Source: Bacteroidales bacterium
GTDB lineage: Bacteria > Bacteroidota > Bacteroidia > Bacteroidales > UBA932
Reading direction: 5' to 3'
Assembly: GCA_017428325.1 (NCBI GenBank)
Contig: JAFRRA010000005.1
Location: 1-64,000, forward strand
DNA length: 64,000 nt
Within the stretch, counting starts at the first letter, position 1, and every line of letters begins with the position of its first letter. The position numbers and the translations under genes are program-made. Below the pieces are notes generated by a model that was not told where the DNA came from, made no database searches, and saw nothing but the letters and a program-made list of their open reading frames with translations. Positions 8,194 to 17,374 of the stretch are shown one piece after another.

Positions 8194-9309
8194 ATGAAAA
8201 TGAAAAATATAAAACTTACAGCTGTTTTCCTTTTTGTGCTGTTTGCCTTGTCCGGCTGCAAGAGCTATTACGAATCCCTCTTCCGTACACAGGATGTTGA
8301 CGAGAGATTCAGAGGGGCGATGTATTACTACAACAAAGGCAAATACCACAAGGCTGCCGCGTTGTTCGAGAGCATGATTTTCCTGACACAGGGTACAGAC
8401 AAGGAGGACAGCGTACAGTTCTACAACGGAATGAGCAATTTCCGTTACGGAGACTATATCACGGCTGAACAGAACTTTAACAAATTCCTGGAGGTGTTCC
8501 CGAGAAGCACAATGGCTGAAGAGGCAAAGTTCCTTAGGATCAAGTGTCTGTATGAAGGAACATACAGGTGGGAACTGGACCAGGTGCCTACCCAGAAGGC
8601 TATGGCCACAATCGCCGAATTCATGTACGACAATCCTCAGAGCGAGTATTACGATGTCTGCAAGGCTATGATGGAGGAGTTCAACGAGCGCCTGGACCGC
8701 AAGGCGTACGAGGGGGCAAAGCTTTATTATACTATGAAGGACTACAAATCCTCACACTATGCCCTCAAGTCTGTCCTCAGGGACAATTCGGAAAACCGCT
8801 ATCGCGAGGAAATCCTTTACTATACTGCAATGTCTTCTTACAAGTATGCTTTCAACAGTATAAAGGAGAAGCAGAAAGAAAGATACATGACTTTTATCGA
8901 CGATTATTATAACTTCATCGGTGAATATCCTAAGGTTGACGAGCGCAAGGAGCTGGACCAGATGTTCGTGAGGGCCCAGAAGTATGTCGGCCTCAAGACA
9001 GGGCTGGATTCCGCCCAGGTAGCCGCAGCCGCTAAAGTTGCAAAGGAAGATGCCGTTACGCCACGTTCCGGAAAGAACATAAGGGCTGACCGCAAAAATA
9101 CCAGAAAGGCAATCAGGGAAGCCAAGAAGGCTGTGCGCGAGGCTGAGAACAGAAGTGCAGTGGCAAGGAAAGTCAACGAGGAAACTTCAGGAACCCAGAG
9201 GCAGAACGAGAGGCGCAAGGCACGCAAGGAAAGGGAGGAAGCCCTGAAGATATACGAGGAGGCAAAAGCCAAGGCCAAAGAAAAGGCTAAAGAGGAGAAT
9301 AAACAATAA
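8194..9309 (+). CDS. bamD: Outer-membrane assembly lipoprotein BamD, with long charged tail
   Basis: A 371-residue lipoprotein of the BAM complex, which inserts beta-barrel proteins into the outer membrane together with BamA (encoded at 19007). The lipobox LSGC ends at about residue 22. Residues 30-270 show the tetratricopeptide helices of the YfiO/BamD family, starting AMYYYNKGKYHKAAALFE. From about residue 275 to the end is a region of Lys, Glu, Ala and Arg (AIREAKKAVREAENR, ARKEREEALKIYEEAKAKAK), predicted as a long charged helix or coiled coil, which makes the protein some 90-100 residues longer than usual BamD. It sits between trxB and rpoZ. Confidence 0.9.
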   Translation: MKMKNIKLTAVFLFVLFALSGCKSYYESLFRTQDVDERFRGAMYYYNKGKYHKAAALFESMIFLTQGTDKEDSVQFYNGMSNFRYGDYITAEQNFNKFLEVFPRSTMAEEAKFLRIKCLYEGTYRWELDQVPTQKAMATIAEFMYDNPQSEYYDVCKAMMEEFNERLDRKAYEGAKLYYTMKDYKSSHYALKSVLRDNSENRYREEILYYTAMSSYKYAFNSIKEKQKERYMTFIDDYYNFIGEYPKVDERKELDQMFVRAQKYVGLKTGLDSAQVAAAAKVAKEDAVTPRSGKNIRADRKNTRKAIREAKKAVREAENRSAVARKVNEETSGTQRQNERRKARKEREEALKIYEEAKAKAKEKAKEENKQ

Positions 9310-9335
9310 TTTTCTGAAACAGAACAAAATACAAT

Positions 9336-9662
9336 ATGGAAGAGAAGAAAACGACAAAGGTTCCTGACAACACCGTCACAAGAGATGTGATCAAGCTCAG
9401 CGAGCCTACAGGAAACATCTACGAGTCTGTGGTAATCATTGCCAAGAGGGCTAACCAGATAGCGGCCGAACTCAAGAAGGAGCTCAGCGACAAGCTTGAG
9501 GAATTCTCCCAGAGCAATGTGGCAGACACTTTGGAAGAGACTTACGAGAACAGGGAGCAGATAGAGATCTCCCGTCATTACGAGAAACTCCCTAAGCCGA
9601 CTCTGACAGCAGTCAAGGAGTTCCAGGACGGAGAAATTTATTGGCGCAAGATTGAATCTTAG
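9336..9662 (+). CDS. rpoZ: RNA polymerase omega subunit (Rpb6-like)
   Basis: A 108-residue protein matching the divergent omega subunit of Bacteroidetes RNA polymerase: NTVTRDVIKL, then GNIYESVVIIAKRANQIAAE and, near the end, NREQIEISRHYEKLPKPTL. It helps assemble the beta-prime subunit. Position next to bamD agrees with other Bacteroidetes. The stop TAG shares its last base with the GTG start of recN, so translation is probably coupled. Confidence 0.9.
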   Translation: MEEKKTTKVPDNTVTRDVIKLSEPTGNIYESVVIIAKRANQIAAELKKELSDKLEEFSQSNVADTLEETYENREQIEISRHYEKLPKPTLTAVKEFQDGEIYWRKIES

Positions 9663-11278
9663 TGCTCTCCCATCTGACCATACAGAATTATGCTCTCATA
9701 GAGAGTCTTGACATCGAGTTTCCTGACGGTCTGGTTATTATGACCGGAGAAACAGGTGCCGGCAAGTCCGTCTTGCTTGGCGCCGTTTCTCTTTTATCCG
9801 GAGGCAGGGCGGACAAGGCAATTCTCCGTGACGAGAGCAAAAGCTGTGTGGTGGAGGGTGTTTTCGACATAGACGGGCAGCAGAGGATTCTCAGAAGGGT
9901 GATCTCTCCCGCCATGCGGTCCCGTTTCTTTGTGGACGACTGTCCGGTAAGCGCATCCGAAATGGAGGAAGTGTCATCCTCGCTTCTGGACATACACGCC
10001 CAGCACAGCAATCTTCTGCTTGCCGACAGGGACTGGCAGTTGGAGATACTTGACGCATACTGCGGGAATTCTTCTATCCTCAAGAAATATTCGGCTGAAT
10101 ATGAGGCTGTAAGGAAACTGGAAAAAGAACTGGAGGATGTGGACAAAGCAATCGCCGAGGCAGAAAAAGACACGTCCGGACGTCAGGCGGATTTCAACAG
10201 GCTCGACCAGGTCCGTCTTATGGCAGGAGAAACTGCCGCGCTTGAGAGCGAACTTTCCAGGCTGGAGAATGCGGAGATGCTTAAGGGTAATTCTTTCCAG
10301 GCGGCTGCTTTGCTTGATGGAGAGCAGGATTCCGTCATCCACAATCTTAGGGAAGCGGAAAGGAACATAGAAAAATGTGTGTCTTGTGTTCCTGAGCTTG
10401 AAGACCTCAGGCGCAGACTGGAAAGCTGCCGTATAGAATGCAAGGATATATCGTCTGATATAGAGCGGTTTGCAGAAAGTGTTCAAGATTCCCCGGCAAG
10501 ACTTGCCCAAGTTGGGGAACGTCTCAGCGCCATCTATTCCCTGATGAAAAGATTCGGGGCGGAGGATGAAGCTGCCCTGATTTCCCTGAGAGATGAACTG
10601 GGAAAGACGGCAGAGGGGACAGAGGCCCTTGTGGACAGGAGGAATGATATACTTGCCGGCCTTGCATCCCACCGGGAAAACCGCAGCAGGTTTTCTTCAG
10701 AACTGTCGGACAGGAGAGGCAAGGGGGCTGCCAGAATGCAGAAAGTCCTGCTTGGCATGGTCAGGGATCTGGAGATGCCGGCTGCAGAGCTTTCCGTTGA
10801 GGTAAACCGGACAGATGATTTTACTCCGTACGGAAAAGACAGGATAGAGATTCTTTTCTCGGCTAACCCTAAAGAGAAAACGGTGCCCCTGGACAAAGTG
10901 GCAAGCGGAGGGGAACTGTCCCGCATTATGCTGTGTGTCAAGAGCCTGATGGCTTCATACATGCGGATGCCTACTATGTTCTTCGATGAGATAGACGTGG
11001 GGGTAAGCGGAAGCGTGGCAGACAAGATGGGGCGCCAGATTGTTCAGATGGGAAACCATATGCAGGTGGTTTCAATTACCCATCTTCCTCAGGTGGCGTC
11101 CAAGGGGAAAGCCCATCTGCTTGTATACAAGGAACTGGACAGGGACGGAAGGTCGGCTATCCGGCTCCGCTACATAGACGGGGACGAGAGGGTGAAGGAA
11201 ATAGCCAGGCTCCTGAGCGGTGAAAAGACCACGCCTGAGGCTATTGCGAACGCAAAGGTTTTATTGGAAAACAAATAA
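9662..11278 (+). CDS. recN: DNA repair ATPase RecN
   Basis: A 538-residue SMC-like ATPase for recombinational repair of double-strand breaks. Walker A is GETGAGKS (about residues 29-36), the ABC signature is ASGGELSRIML (about residues 415-425) and Walker B is MFFDEIDVGVSG. The middle (about 160-360) is heptad-rich coiled coil. The start is GTG at 9662, overlapping the rpoZ stop by one base; the first residues MLSHLTIQNYALIESL are exactly the family N terminus, so no later start is possible. Its length is close to the E. coli protein. Confidence 0.95.
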   Translation: MLSHLTIQNYALIESLDIEFPDGLVIMTGETGAGKSVLLGAVSLLSGGRADKAILRDESKSCVVEGVFDIDGQQRILRRVISPAMRSRFFVDDCPVSASEMEEVSSSLLDIHAQHSNLLLADRDWQLEILDAYCGNSSILKKYSAEYEAVRKLEKELEDVDKAIAEAEKDTSGRQADFNRLDQVRLMAGETAALESELSRLENAEMLKGNSFQAAALLDGEQDSVIHNLREAERNIEKCVSCVPELEDLRRRLESCRIECKDISSDIERFAESVQDSPARLAQVGERLSAIYSLMKRFGAEDEAALISLRDELGKTAEGTEALVDRRNDILAGLASHRENRSRFSSELSDRRGKGAARMQKVLLGMVRDLEMPAAELSVEVNRTDDFTPYGKDRIEILFSANPKEKTVPLDKVASGGELSRIMLCVKSLMASYMRMPTMFFDEIDVGVSGSVADKMGRQIVQMGNHMQVVSITHLPQVASKGKAHLLVYKELDRDGRSAIRLRYIDGDERVKEIARLLSGEKTTPEAIANAKVLLENK

Positions 11279-11294
11279 GTAAAAACCAGATATT

Positions 11295-12086
11295 ATGAGA
11301 CTAATTATCAGGAAGTCATATGCGGATATGTCCAAATGGGCCGCATCGCTGATTCTCCAGAGGATCACAGACTTCAAACCAACGCCGGACCGCCCGTTCG
11401 TACTGGGCCTTCCAACCGGTTCAACTCCTATAGGGACATACAAGGAACTGGTGAACTTCTACAAGGAGGGAAAGATTTCCTTCAAGAATGTCGTAACCTT
11501 CAATATGGATGAATATGTGGGAATTCCTGAAGACCATCCTGAGAGTTACCATACCTTCATGAGGGAGAATTTCTTCCGTCACATAGACATCCCTGCCGGG
11601 AACATAAACATTCTGGACGGGAACGCTCCTGACCTTCTGGCAGAATGTGCCCGCTATGAGGAAAAGATCCGCTCTTACGGCGGCATCAACCTGTTTATGG
11701 GAGGAATAGGACCGGACGGCCATATCGCCTTCAATGAGCCGGGTTCATCCCTTACCAGCCGCACTAGACTGAAACATCTTACCACAGATACAATCATAGC
11801 CAACTCCAGATTCTTCAACCACGATATCAATCTGGTTCCGAAGACTGCCCTGACAGTTGGAGTGGGAACGATTATGGATGCCCAGGAAGTTATGATCCTG
11901 GTCAACGGTCACAATAAGGCAAGGGCCCTTCGCCATGCCATAGAAGAAGGCATAAGCCAGATGTGGACTGTCTCCATCCTTCAGATGCACAAGAAGGGTA
12001 TCATAGTATGCGACGATGCCGCCACCGTGGAACTCAAGGTGGGCACCGTTAATTACTTCAAGGATATCGAGAAGGGAGAATTCTAA
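11295..12086 (+). CDS. nagB: Glucosamine-6-phosphate deaminase
   Basis: A 263-residue enzyme turning glucosamine-6-phosphate into fructose-6-phosphate and ammonia, a step in using amino sugars from host glycans or cell wall. Diagnostic stretches are [25 protein letters not shown] with the catalytic Asp, and [17 protein letters not shown] with the catalytic Asp-His pair. It is the last gene of the trxB operon. Its TAA stop (12084-12086) interlocks with the TAG stop of the convergent LysM gene (12083-12085), leaving no room for a terminator between them. Confidence 0.96.
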   Translation: MRLIIRKSYADMSKWAASLILQRITDFKPTPDRPFVLGLPTGSTPIGTYKELVNFYKEGKISFKNVVTFNMDEYVGIPEDHPESYHTFMRENFFRHIDIPAGNINILDGNAPDLLAECARYEEKIRSYGGINLFMGGIGPDGHIAFNEPGSSLTSRTRLKHLTTDTIIANSRFFNHDINLVPKTALTVGVGTIMDAQEVMILVNGHNKARALRHAIEEGISQMWTVSILQMHKKGIIVCDDAATVELKVGTVNYFKDIEKGEF

Positions 12087-13789
12087 CGGGATGTGATGGT
12101 GTAGTCAGGATTGAAGGAAACCTGAGTAGCCGCCGTATTTGTCCATCCTCCCTGAGGTGTCTTGACGAATTTGAATTTCTGCTGCAGCATATTGTGTTGC
12201 AGCAGATTCTTTTCCATATAGTCTGACGCTACGGTATTGTTCGGGTTCTCCGCAAACTCCCTCATTCCAAGAATGGAATTGCGGCAGAACAGGTAGACGA
12301 TATCGAATCCGCTGAACGCGTTAGCGCTCGGCTCCCTCTTGTAGAGAGAACGGTAACGGCGGATGAAATCCTTTACTTCCGTCCTTTGCAGGTCAACGTT
12401 GTAAGGCATGCAGAGCTGAAGATTGTACTTGAAGTACAGATTCATGTCCAGAGTCTCGAAATTCTTCCACCTGGAGTTTGCGAACAGGACAACCTTCTCC
12501 GGAGGAATCATCTTGATGTCCAGATTCCTGAGGGCTTCAGCGGCATAGGATTCGGCTGTAGTTAGAATCACGACGATATTGTCCCTGTCCCTTCTCATGT
12601 TGGACAGTGCACCGATTCCTCCGAAATTGTCCACATATATGCCCTTTGCCTCAAGGGCAGTCTTCAGCATCTCGGCCTGAGGACCCATGGAAGACTCGGA
12701 ATTGCATACGATAATGATGTTCGGATTCTGGCATGAGCGGTATTTTTCCTCAATCATTTCCGCCATGGCTTCTGCCTGCCTCTGCTTGGAAAGAGCAGCC
12801 TGGAAGAGGTATGGACTTGCATCCAGCAAAGAGTCTGCCGCCGCATCCAGAGGAGAAACCAGAGGAATCCTGCGGGCGTTGGCCACATATATGAACTCCT
12901 TCAGGGCGTTGTAGCGGATAGGCCCGATAAGCATATCGGCATTCTCCACCTTTTCTGACTCGGCGATTGAAGAAAGGTCAGATGAGGAATAGTCAATCAC
13001 ATTGACGTGGACATTGCCTCCGTCTCTCTTTATCTGCTCGACAGCCATCAGGGCTCCGCTGTAAAAATCCATATAGATGGCGTTGGCCTTCTCTGCGGAA
13101 TTCAGAGGAAGGAGCAGGGTTATGTTCCTGGTCTGGGTGTTGTCCACCACAGGCATAGTGTAATTGTCCCAGGTATATTCCGGAATAGCGGTCGTATCGG
13201 TTCCAACGACTTCCAAAGTATCTGTCTGGGATATGTCCGTGTTGTTGAAAGGATCTGTCTCGGCGATGTTTATGTCTGTCTTCGGCTTTACCGGGATTTT
13301 AAGAGTCATACCGGTCTTTACCTTTCTCTTTTTCTTTATGTTGTTGAAAGCGAGGATCTCTTCAGGTGTCACTCCGTATTTCTCGGCAATCTCGTCCAGG
13401 TCCTCGAACCATCTGACCTTGTGTTCCAGATAATTCTGCGGAGTCTGGTCCTGTGGCTGGTCTTCCTGAGTGTTGACAGTCTCCTCTGGCTGGGCAGCCT
13501 GCACAGCCTTGACCGGGATGTAGAGAAGCTGACCGGCCTTAAGACCGTCGCTGATTATAGGATTCTGCCTTTGAAGCTCGTCTGCTGTGATATTGTAAGC
13601 CTTGCAGATAGAGTATATGGTTTCTCCCTTCTTGACGTTGTGGACATACATCTTCTCGCCCTTGACGCTCACGATCTGGTCAGACACCGTAACCTTCACC
13701 TGGGAAAATGCAAAGGAAGGAACGGCAGCCAGTATCAGAACGGCAACGGCGCGAAGGGCGAAGCGGCGGATTGAGTTTCTGTGGTTCAT
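12083..13789 (-). CDS. LysM protein with periplasmic-binding (PBP1-like) domain
   Basis: A 568-residue exported protein. After a signal peptide (cleavage near SFAFSQ) there are two LysM modules, about residues 47-93 ([19 protein letters not shown]) and 121-167, which bind peptidoglycan. A Gln/Asp-rich linker leads to a type-1 periplasmic-binding fold (about 215-568), the fold of amino-acid ABC binding proteins; it starts [20 protein letters not shown]. No transporter genes are near, so uptake is unlikely. E. coli LpoA, an activator of cell-wall synthase, also carries a PBP1-like fold, so a cell-wall role is a reasonable inference. It is the last gene of a leftward operon, three bases after purC. 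Confidence 0.85.
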   Translation of the reverse strand: MNHRNSIRRFALRAVAVLILAAVPSFAFSQVKVTVSDQIVSVKGEKMYVHNVKKGETIYSICKAYNITADELQRQNPIISDGLKAGQLLYIPVKAVQAAQPEETVNTQEDQPQDQTPQNYLEHKVRWFEDLDEIAEKYGVTPEEILAFNNIKKKRKVKTGMTLKIPVKPKTDINIAETDPFNNTDISQTDTLEVVGTDTTAIPEYTWDNYTMPVVDNTQTRNITLLLPLNSAEKANAIYMDFYSGALMAVEQIKRDGGNVHVNVIDYSSSDLSSIAESEKVENADMLIGPIRYNALKEFIYVANARRIPLVSPLDAAADSLLDASPYLFQAALSKQRQAEAMAEMIEEKYRSCQNPNIIIVCNSESSMGPQAEMLKTALEAKGIYVDNFGGIGALSNMRRDRDNIVVILTTAESYAAEALRNLDIKMIPPEKVVLFANSRWKNFETLDMNLYFKYNLQLCMPYNVDLQRTEVKDFIRRYRSLYKREPSANAFSGFDIVYLFCRNSILGMREFAENPNNTVASDYMEKNLLQHNMLQQKFKFVKTPQGGWTNTAATQVSFNPDYTITSR

Positions 13790-13792
13790 GGT

Positions 13793-14743
13793 TTAAAGCC
13801 TTGCCAGCATGTTCTTTATGTTTTCTTCTATTCTTTCAAATACCTGGCTGTCATACGGCTGCTTTACAAATTTCTCCGCAGTGACGGCCTCGTAGAGTTC
13901 TATGTAGCGGTCTGAGATGCCCTCCACTATCTTGTCTGTCATTTCCGGAACTTTCTCTCCTGCCCTTCCCTGGAATCCGTTGTCCATAAGCCATTCCCTT
14001 ACGAACTCCTTGGAGAGCTGCTTCTGAGGCTCGCCATTGTCGAACCTTTCCTGATATCCCTCCAGATAGAAATATCTTGAAGAATCAGGAGTGTGGATTT
14101 CGTCCATGAGGCAGACCTCTCCGTCCAGAAGGCCGAACTCGTATTTTGTGTCTACAAGTATCAGGCCTCTCTGCCTTGCTATCTCAGTTCCGCGTTCGAA
14201 AAGCTTGAGCGCAGCATCTTCCACCTTTGCATAGATATCTGCAGGAATCAGGCCCTGGGCTATGATTTCTTCCTTGGAAATATCCTGGTCGTGGCCTCCG
14301 ATCTCGGCTTTGGTTGTTGGAGTGACGATAGGGTGGCCGAACTTCTGGTGCTCGCGCATGCCGTCCGGAATCTCCACTCCGCAGATTTGACGGGCCCCTG
14401 CCTTGTAGCTTCTCCAGGAACTGCCCGTGAGATAGCCCCTGACAATCATCTCCACAGGCAGCGGCTGGCATTTGTAGCCCACGGTGACCATAGGATCCGG
14501 GCAGGCAATCTTCCAGTTGCGGACAATGTCCTGGGTACTGTCCAGGAATTTTGCGGCTATCTGGTTGAGGACCTGTCCCTTGTAAGGGATTCCGCGCGGA
14601 AGCACGACGTCGAATGCCGAGATCCTGTCCGTTGCCACCATCACCATATACTTGTCACGGATGAAGTATACGTCGCGGACCTTCCCAGTATATTTTCCGG
14701 TAAGGTCTCTGAAGTCGAAATCGGTTCTTACAATGGAATCCAT
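13793..14743 (-). CDS. purC: SAICAR synthase (phosphoribosylaminoimidazole-succinocarboxamide synthase)
   Basis: A 316-residue enzyme of de novo purine synthesis that joins aspartate to CAIR using ATP. Family stretches: [20 protein letters not shown] with the nucleotide site, [12 protein letters not shown], and [20 protein letters not shown] with the catalytic acidic residues. The start is ATG 14743 (MDSIVRTDF); a longer in-frame extension would run into the glycosyltransferase gene. The ATG is one base after the stop of that gene. The length fits the long form of PurC. Why a purine gene lies in an operon of envelope genes is unclear. Confidence 0.96.
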   Translation of the reverse strand: MDSIVRTDFDFRDLTGKYTGKVRDVYFIRDKYMVMVATDRISAFDVVLPRGIPYKGQVLNQIAAKFLDSTQDIVRNWKIACPDPMVTVGYKCQPLPVEMIVRGYLTGSSWRSYKAGARQICGVEIPDGMREHQKFGHPIVTPTTKAEIGGHDQDISKEEIIAQGLIPADIYAKVEDAALKLFERGTEIARQRGLILVDTKYEFGLLDGEVCLMDEIHTPDSSRYFYLEGYQERFDNGEPQKQLSKEFVREWLMDNGFQGRAGEKVPEMTDKIVEGISDRYIELYEAVTAEKFVKQPYDSQVFERIEENIKNMLARL

Positions 14744-14744
14744 A

Positions 14745-15923
14745 TTATAGGGTGTTAATGAAATCTTCAAGTTTGGCTGCAAACGCCTCCCATCCCAATT
14801 CTTTCTTGAGCCGGGAGATGTTGTAAAGATACTCTTCTTTCTTGTTTTCTGCAAAGTATTTCTCCACTGCGGCGGCTACGGCCTGAGGGGTGATGCCGTC
14901 TGTGAGCATTCCTGTCCCCGCCTTTCCGACACTTTCCACCAGACCGCCTACAGGAGTGGTCACAAGAGGAACGTCAAAGTTCCAGGAAATGGAACTGATT
15001 CCGCTCTGAGTGGCGGAACGGTAAGGCAGCACGCTCAGGTCCGCGGCGCTGAAATATGTCTTGACTTCCGAGTCAGGGATATACCTGTCGACGAGTATGA
15101 GGTTATCCCTTACCGGTGCAAACCTTTCCGAATCTATGATCTGACGGTATTTTTCAAAATTGCCGTAAGGCTCTCCTGCCACTATCAGAGTATAGGACCT
15201 GTCCAGAATGGGAAAAGCTTCAAGCAGTAAGTCCAGACCCTTGTAATCCCTTATAAGCCCGAAGAAAAGGAGAACTTTCCTGTCAAGGATATCATTGTCT
15301 GTCCCCTTGAATCCCAACTGTTTCCTTGCCTGGAGAGTATCTGTTCTCTCCCCGAAGTTGGAATAGAGCGGGTGGGGGATTGTGGTGCTTCTGACTCCCG
15401 GGCACAACTGCTGGAGCTGTTCTTCCACGGAGTGGCTGAGCGTAACAATCCCGCTCTGCCTTTTTATGAAATATTTGGCGAGCGGGATGTCGAAGAAATG
15501 CCTCTCGTGAGGAATTATGTTGTCAGCGATGGCTACTGTGCGGAATTTTCCGCTTTCTCCAAAGCCCTGTTTCTTAAGAAGGCTGGCGGTCTTGCCGCAT
15601 ACGCTTCCAAGCGAGGGAGCGAAGTAGCTCATCCAGTACCTTGTCAGCAGCACATCCGGACGGAATGCGGCAATTGCCTTGGCCGTGCGTCTGTAAGTCA
15701 GGGGATTTGCCGTGTCCAGCAGGGATACTGACTCCACCGGGACAGCCGTGTCGTCTGAGGATACTTTCTGAGTCTTTCCGGGAAAGAGGATGCCGGGATA
15801 TTGCCTCTTGAAGTTGAACGCCTTGACGTCGTGCCTTTTGGAAAGTTCCTTAAGCAACCAGGTGTTGAACTGCGATATCCCTCCCCTGTAAGGGTAGAAA
15901 CAAGAAAGTATTGCAATCCTCAT
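14745..15923 (-). CDS. Family 4 glycosyltransferase
   Basis: A 392-residue GT-B glycosyltransferase, group 1 (GT4-like). The N terminus [20 protein letters not shown] carries the glycine-rich acceptor loop. In the C-terminal half are [18 protein letters not shown] and [16 protein letters not shown] with the nucleotide-sugar binding region. Such enzymes add sugars to lipids or polysaccharides at the inner face of the membrane. Donor and acceptor cannot be read. It lies four bases after the Skp-like lipoprotein gene and one base before purC, clearly in the same transcript. Confidence 0.85.
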   Translation of the reverse strand: MRIAILSCFYPYRGGISQFNTWLLKELSKRHDVKAFNFKRQYPGILFPGKTQKVSSDDTAVPVESVSLLDTANPLTYRRTAKAIAAFRPDVLLTRYWMSYFAPSLGSVCGKTASLLKKQGFGESGKFRTVAIADNIIPHERHFFDIPLAKYFIKRQSGIVTLSHSVEEQLQQLCPGVRSTTIPHPLYSNFGERTDTLQARKQLGFKGTDNDILDRKVLLFFGLIRDYKGLDLLLEAFPILDRSYTLIVAGEPYGNFEKYRQIIDSERFAPVRDNLILVDRYIPDSEVKTYFSAADLSVLPYRSATQSGISSISWNFDVPLVTTPVGGLVESVGKAGTGMLTDGITPQAVAAAVEKYFAENKKEEYLYNISRLKKELGWEAFAAKLEDFINTL

Positions 15924-15927
15924 CCGG

Positions 15928-16554
15928 CTATTCTGCCTTTTTCTCCTCTGTCTTCTGCTCAGTTTCGGTTTCTGAGGAAACAGCCTTTTTCTTGCTGCTT
16001 ACATATTCCTCATTGAGTCCTTCTATGATGTCGTTGGTGATGTCCAGTGCAGGGTCGCCAAGGAATACTCCGGTGAGGATCATTGAGTACTTCTTCTCAT
16101 CGTTGTACTTCTTCACGAAGGTCTCCACTGCATCCATGACCTTGTTCATCATAACTGCATTTTCCTCAGCGATTTCAGCCTCTTTCTGGGAGCTGAGGTT
16201 CTGGAGGTCTGCCTGACGGTTGGTAAGCACGCGGTTCTTCTCCTCGGCCTCTGACTGGGTCATGAGTCCCTTCTGGATCTTGTTCTGGAAGTCTTTAACA
16301 TCCCTTTCCCAAGCTCTTCCCTTCTGCTGGAGCTCGTTCTGGATCTTCTGAACCTTCTCCTCGAGCTTGCTCTTCAGATCGTTGTACATATCGTACTTTG
16401 CAACGATGGAATCCAGCTGGATATATACGATGCTTCCTGCCTGTGGGGCTACGCTCTGGCCCTCTGAAACGGTGTTGTCGGTCTTTTTCTGGTCGCAGGA
16501 AATTGCAAGTGCAGCAACAAGTGCAATGCAAAGAAGTGTCTTGATTTGTTTCAT
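15928..16554 (-). CDS. OmpH/Skp-like lipoprotein
   Basis: A 208-residue protein with the Skp/OmpH layout: a beta segment (GSIVYIQLDSIVAKYDM), two long charged helices forming a hairpin (about 60-150), and a return strand (YSMILTGVFLGDPALDITNDI). Skp proteins are periplasmic chaperones for outer-membrane proteins. Unlike the two copies at 21553 and 22109, this one has a lipoprotein signal (LVAALAISC, Cys at about 20), so it should be membrane-anchored. The C terminus is a Glu/Lys tail. The start ATG 16554 was chosen because it gives a clean lipoprotein signal; an upstream in-frame reading adds 14 polar residues. Confidence 0.82.
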   Translation of the reverse strand: MKQIKTLLCIALVAALAISCDQKKTDNTVSEGQSVAPQAGSIVYIQLDSIVAKYDMYNDLKSKLEEKVQKIQNELQQKGRAWERDVKDFQNKIQKGLMTQSEAEEKNRVLTNRQADLQNLSSQKEAEIAEENAVMMNKVMDAVETFVKKYNDEKKYSMILTGVFLGDPALDITNDIIEGLNEEYVSSKKKAVSSETETEQKTEEKKAE

Positions 16555-16593
16555 CTTTATGTATGTTTCGTTTGTTGTTTTCTTAGCAGGCTG

Positions 16594-16601
16594 CAAATTT
16601 A
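16594..16601 (-). promoter_or_regulatory. -7 promoter element for the Skp-like/glycosyltransferase/purC/LysM operon
   Basis: The minus strand reads TAAATTTG, 39 bases before the lipoprotein ATG and just after the pdxJ stop at 16609. Confidence 0.55.
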
Positions 16602-16608
16602 GTAAAAA

Positions 16609-17325
16609 TTACAGCAACTCCCTTCTGTAAGCCCTGATTGTATTCTCAAGTCCCAGATACAGGGCGTCGCATATCAGGGCGTGTCCGATGGATACTTCCA
16701 GCAGGCCCGGGATTGTCTGTGCAAAAAACCTTAGGTTATCCAGGTTCAGGTCATGGCCGGCGTTGAGTCCGAGTCCGCATTTCTGCGCCTGGACCGCCGC
16801 CTTGTAATATGGCTCGATGGCCTGCTCCCTGTCCTTATGGTAATACTTTGCATAAGCCTCGGTATACAGCTCGACTCGGTCGCATCCGCATTCGGCCGCT
16901 CCCTTTACCATATCCTCCACAGGGTCCACAAAGATGGAAACCCTGATGCCGGCTTCCTTGAACATCCGGCAGGTCTTCTTCAGGAACTCCCTGTTTGCCA
17001 AAGTATTCCAGCCGGCATTTGAAGTGATGACATTCTCCGCATCGGGGACGAGAGTCACCTGGGCCGGAACCACACTGAGTACAAGTTTGTTGAAAGCTTC
17101 CTTCGGGTTGCCTTCTATATTGAATTCGGTTGTCAGGACGGGCTTCAGGTCAAGGACATCCTGACGTCTGATGTGCCTTTCGTCCGGTCTTGGATGGACG
17201 GTAATGCCCTGGGCTCCGTATCTTTCGCAGTCCAGTGCGCATTTAACCACATCAGGCATATTGCCTCCCCTGGCGTTTCTCAGGGTGGCTATCTTGTTTA
17301 TGTTAACGCTAAGTCTTGTTTCCAT
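16609..17325 (-). CDS. pdxJ: Pyridoxine 5'-phosphate synthase
   Basis: A 238-residue TIM-barrel enzyme that makes pyridoxine 5'-phosphate from deoxyxylulose 5-phosphate and aminoacetone phosphate, the last ring-forming step of DXP-dependent vitamin B6 synthesis. Seen are the N terminus [30 protein letters not shown] with the active-site His, and TEFNIEGNP with the active-site Glu. Its substrate DXP is made by Dxs, encoded at 53595. The start is ATG 17325. A promoter element lies only six bases upstream, so the mRNA is probably nearly leaderless. Confidence 0.96.
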   Translation of the reverse strand: METRLSVNINKIATLRNARGGNMPDVVKCALDCERYGAQGITVHPRPDERHIRRQDVLDLKPVLTTEFNIEGNPKEAFNKLVLSVVPAQVTLVPDAENVITSNAGWNTLANREFLKKTCRMFKEAGIRVSIFVDPVEDMVKGAAECGCDRVELYTEAYAKYYHKDREQAIEPYYKAAVQAQKCGLGLNAGHDLNLDNLRFFAQTIPGLLEVSIGHALICDALYLGLENTIRAYRRELL

Positions 17326-17326
17326 A

Positions 17327-17358
17327 TTTGACAAATTTATGAAATTATGCCTAACTTG
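17327..17358 (+). promoter_or_regulatory. Promoter for nadK
   Basis: TTTG at 17327-17330 and TAACTTG at 17352-17358, spaced 21 bases, resemble -33 and -7 elements (the -7 lacks one T). It overlaps the pdxJ promoter on the other strand. Confidence 0.4.
17332..17339 (-). promoter_or_regulatory. -7 promoter element for pdxJ
   Basis: The minus strand reads TAAATTTG, then six bases, then the pdxJ ATG. Transcription would start within a few bases of the start codon. Confidence 0.5.
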
Positions 17359-17374
17359 CGAAAAATTGGACTAT

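Noticed and set aside
8907-9578. A 223-codon minus-strand frame over the end of bamD and start of rpoZ
   Set aside because: Leu/Ser/Ala-rich shadow of the Lys/Glu-rich BamD tail; no independent support.
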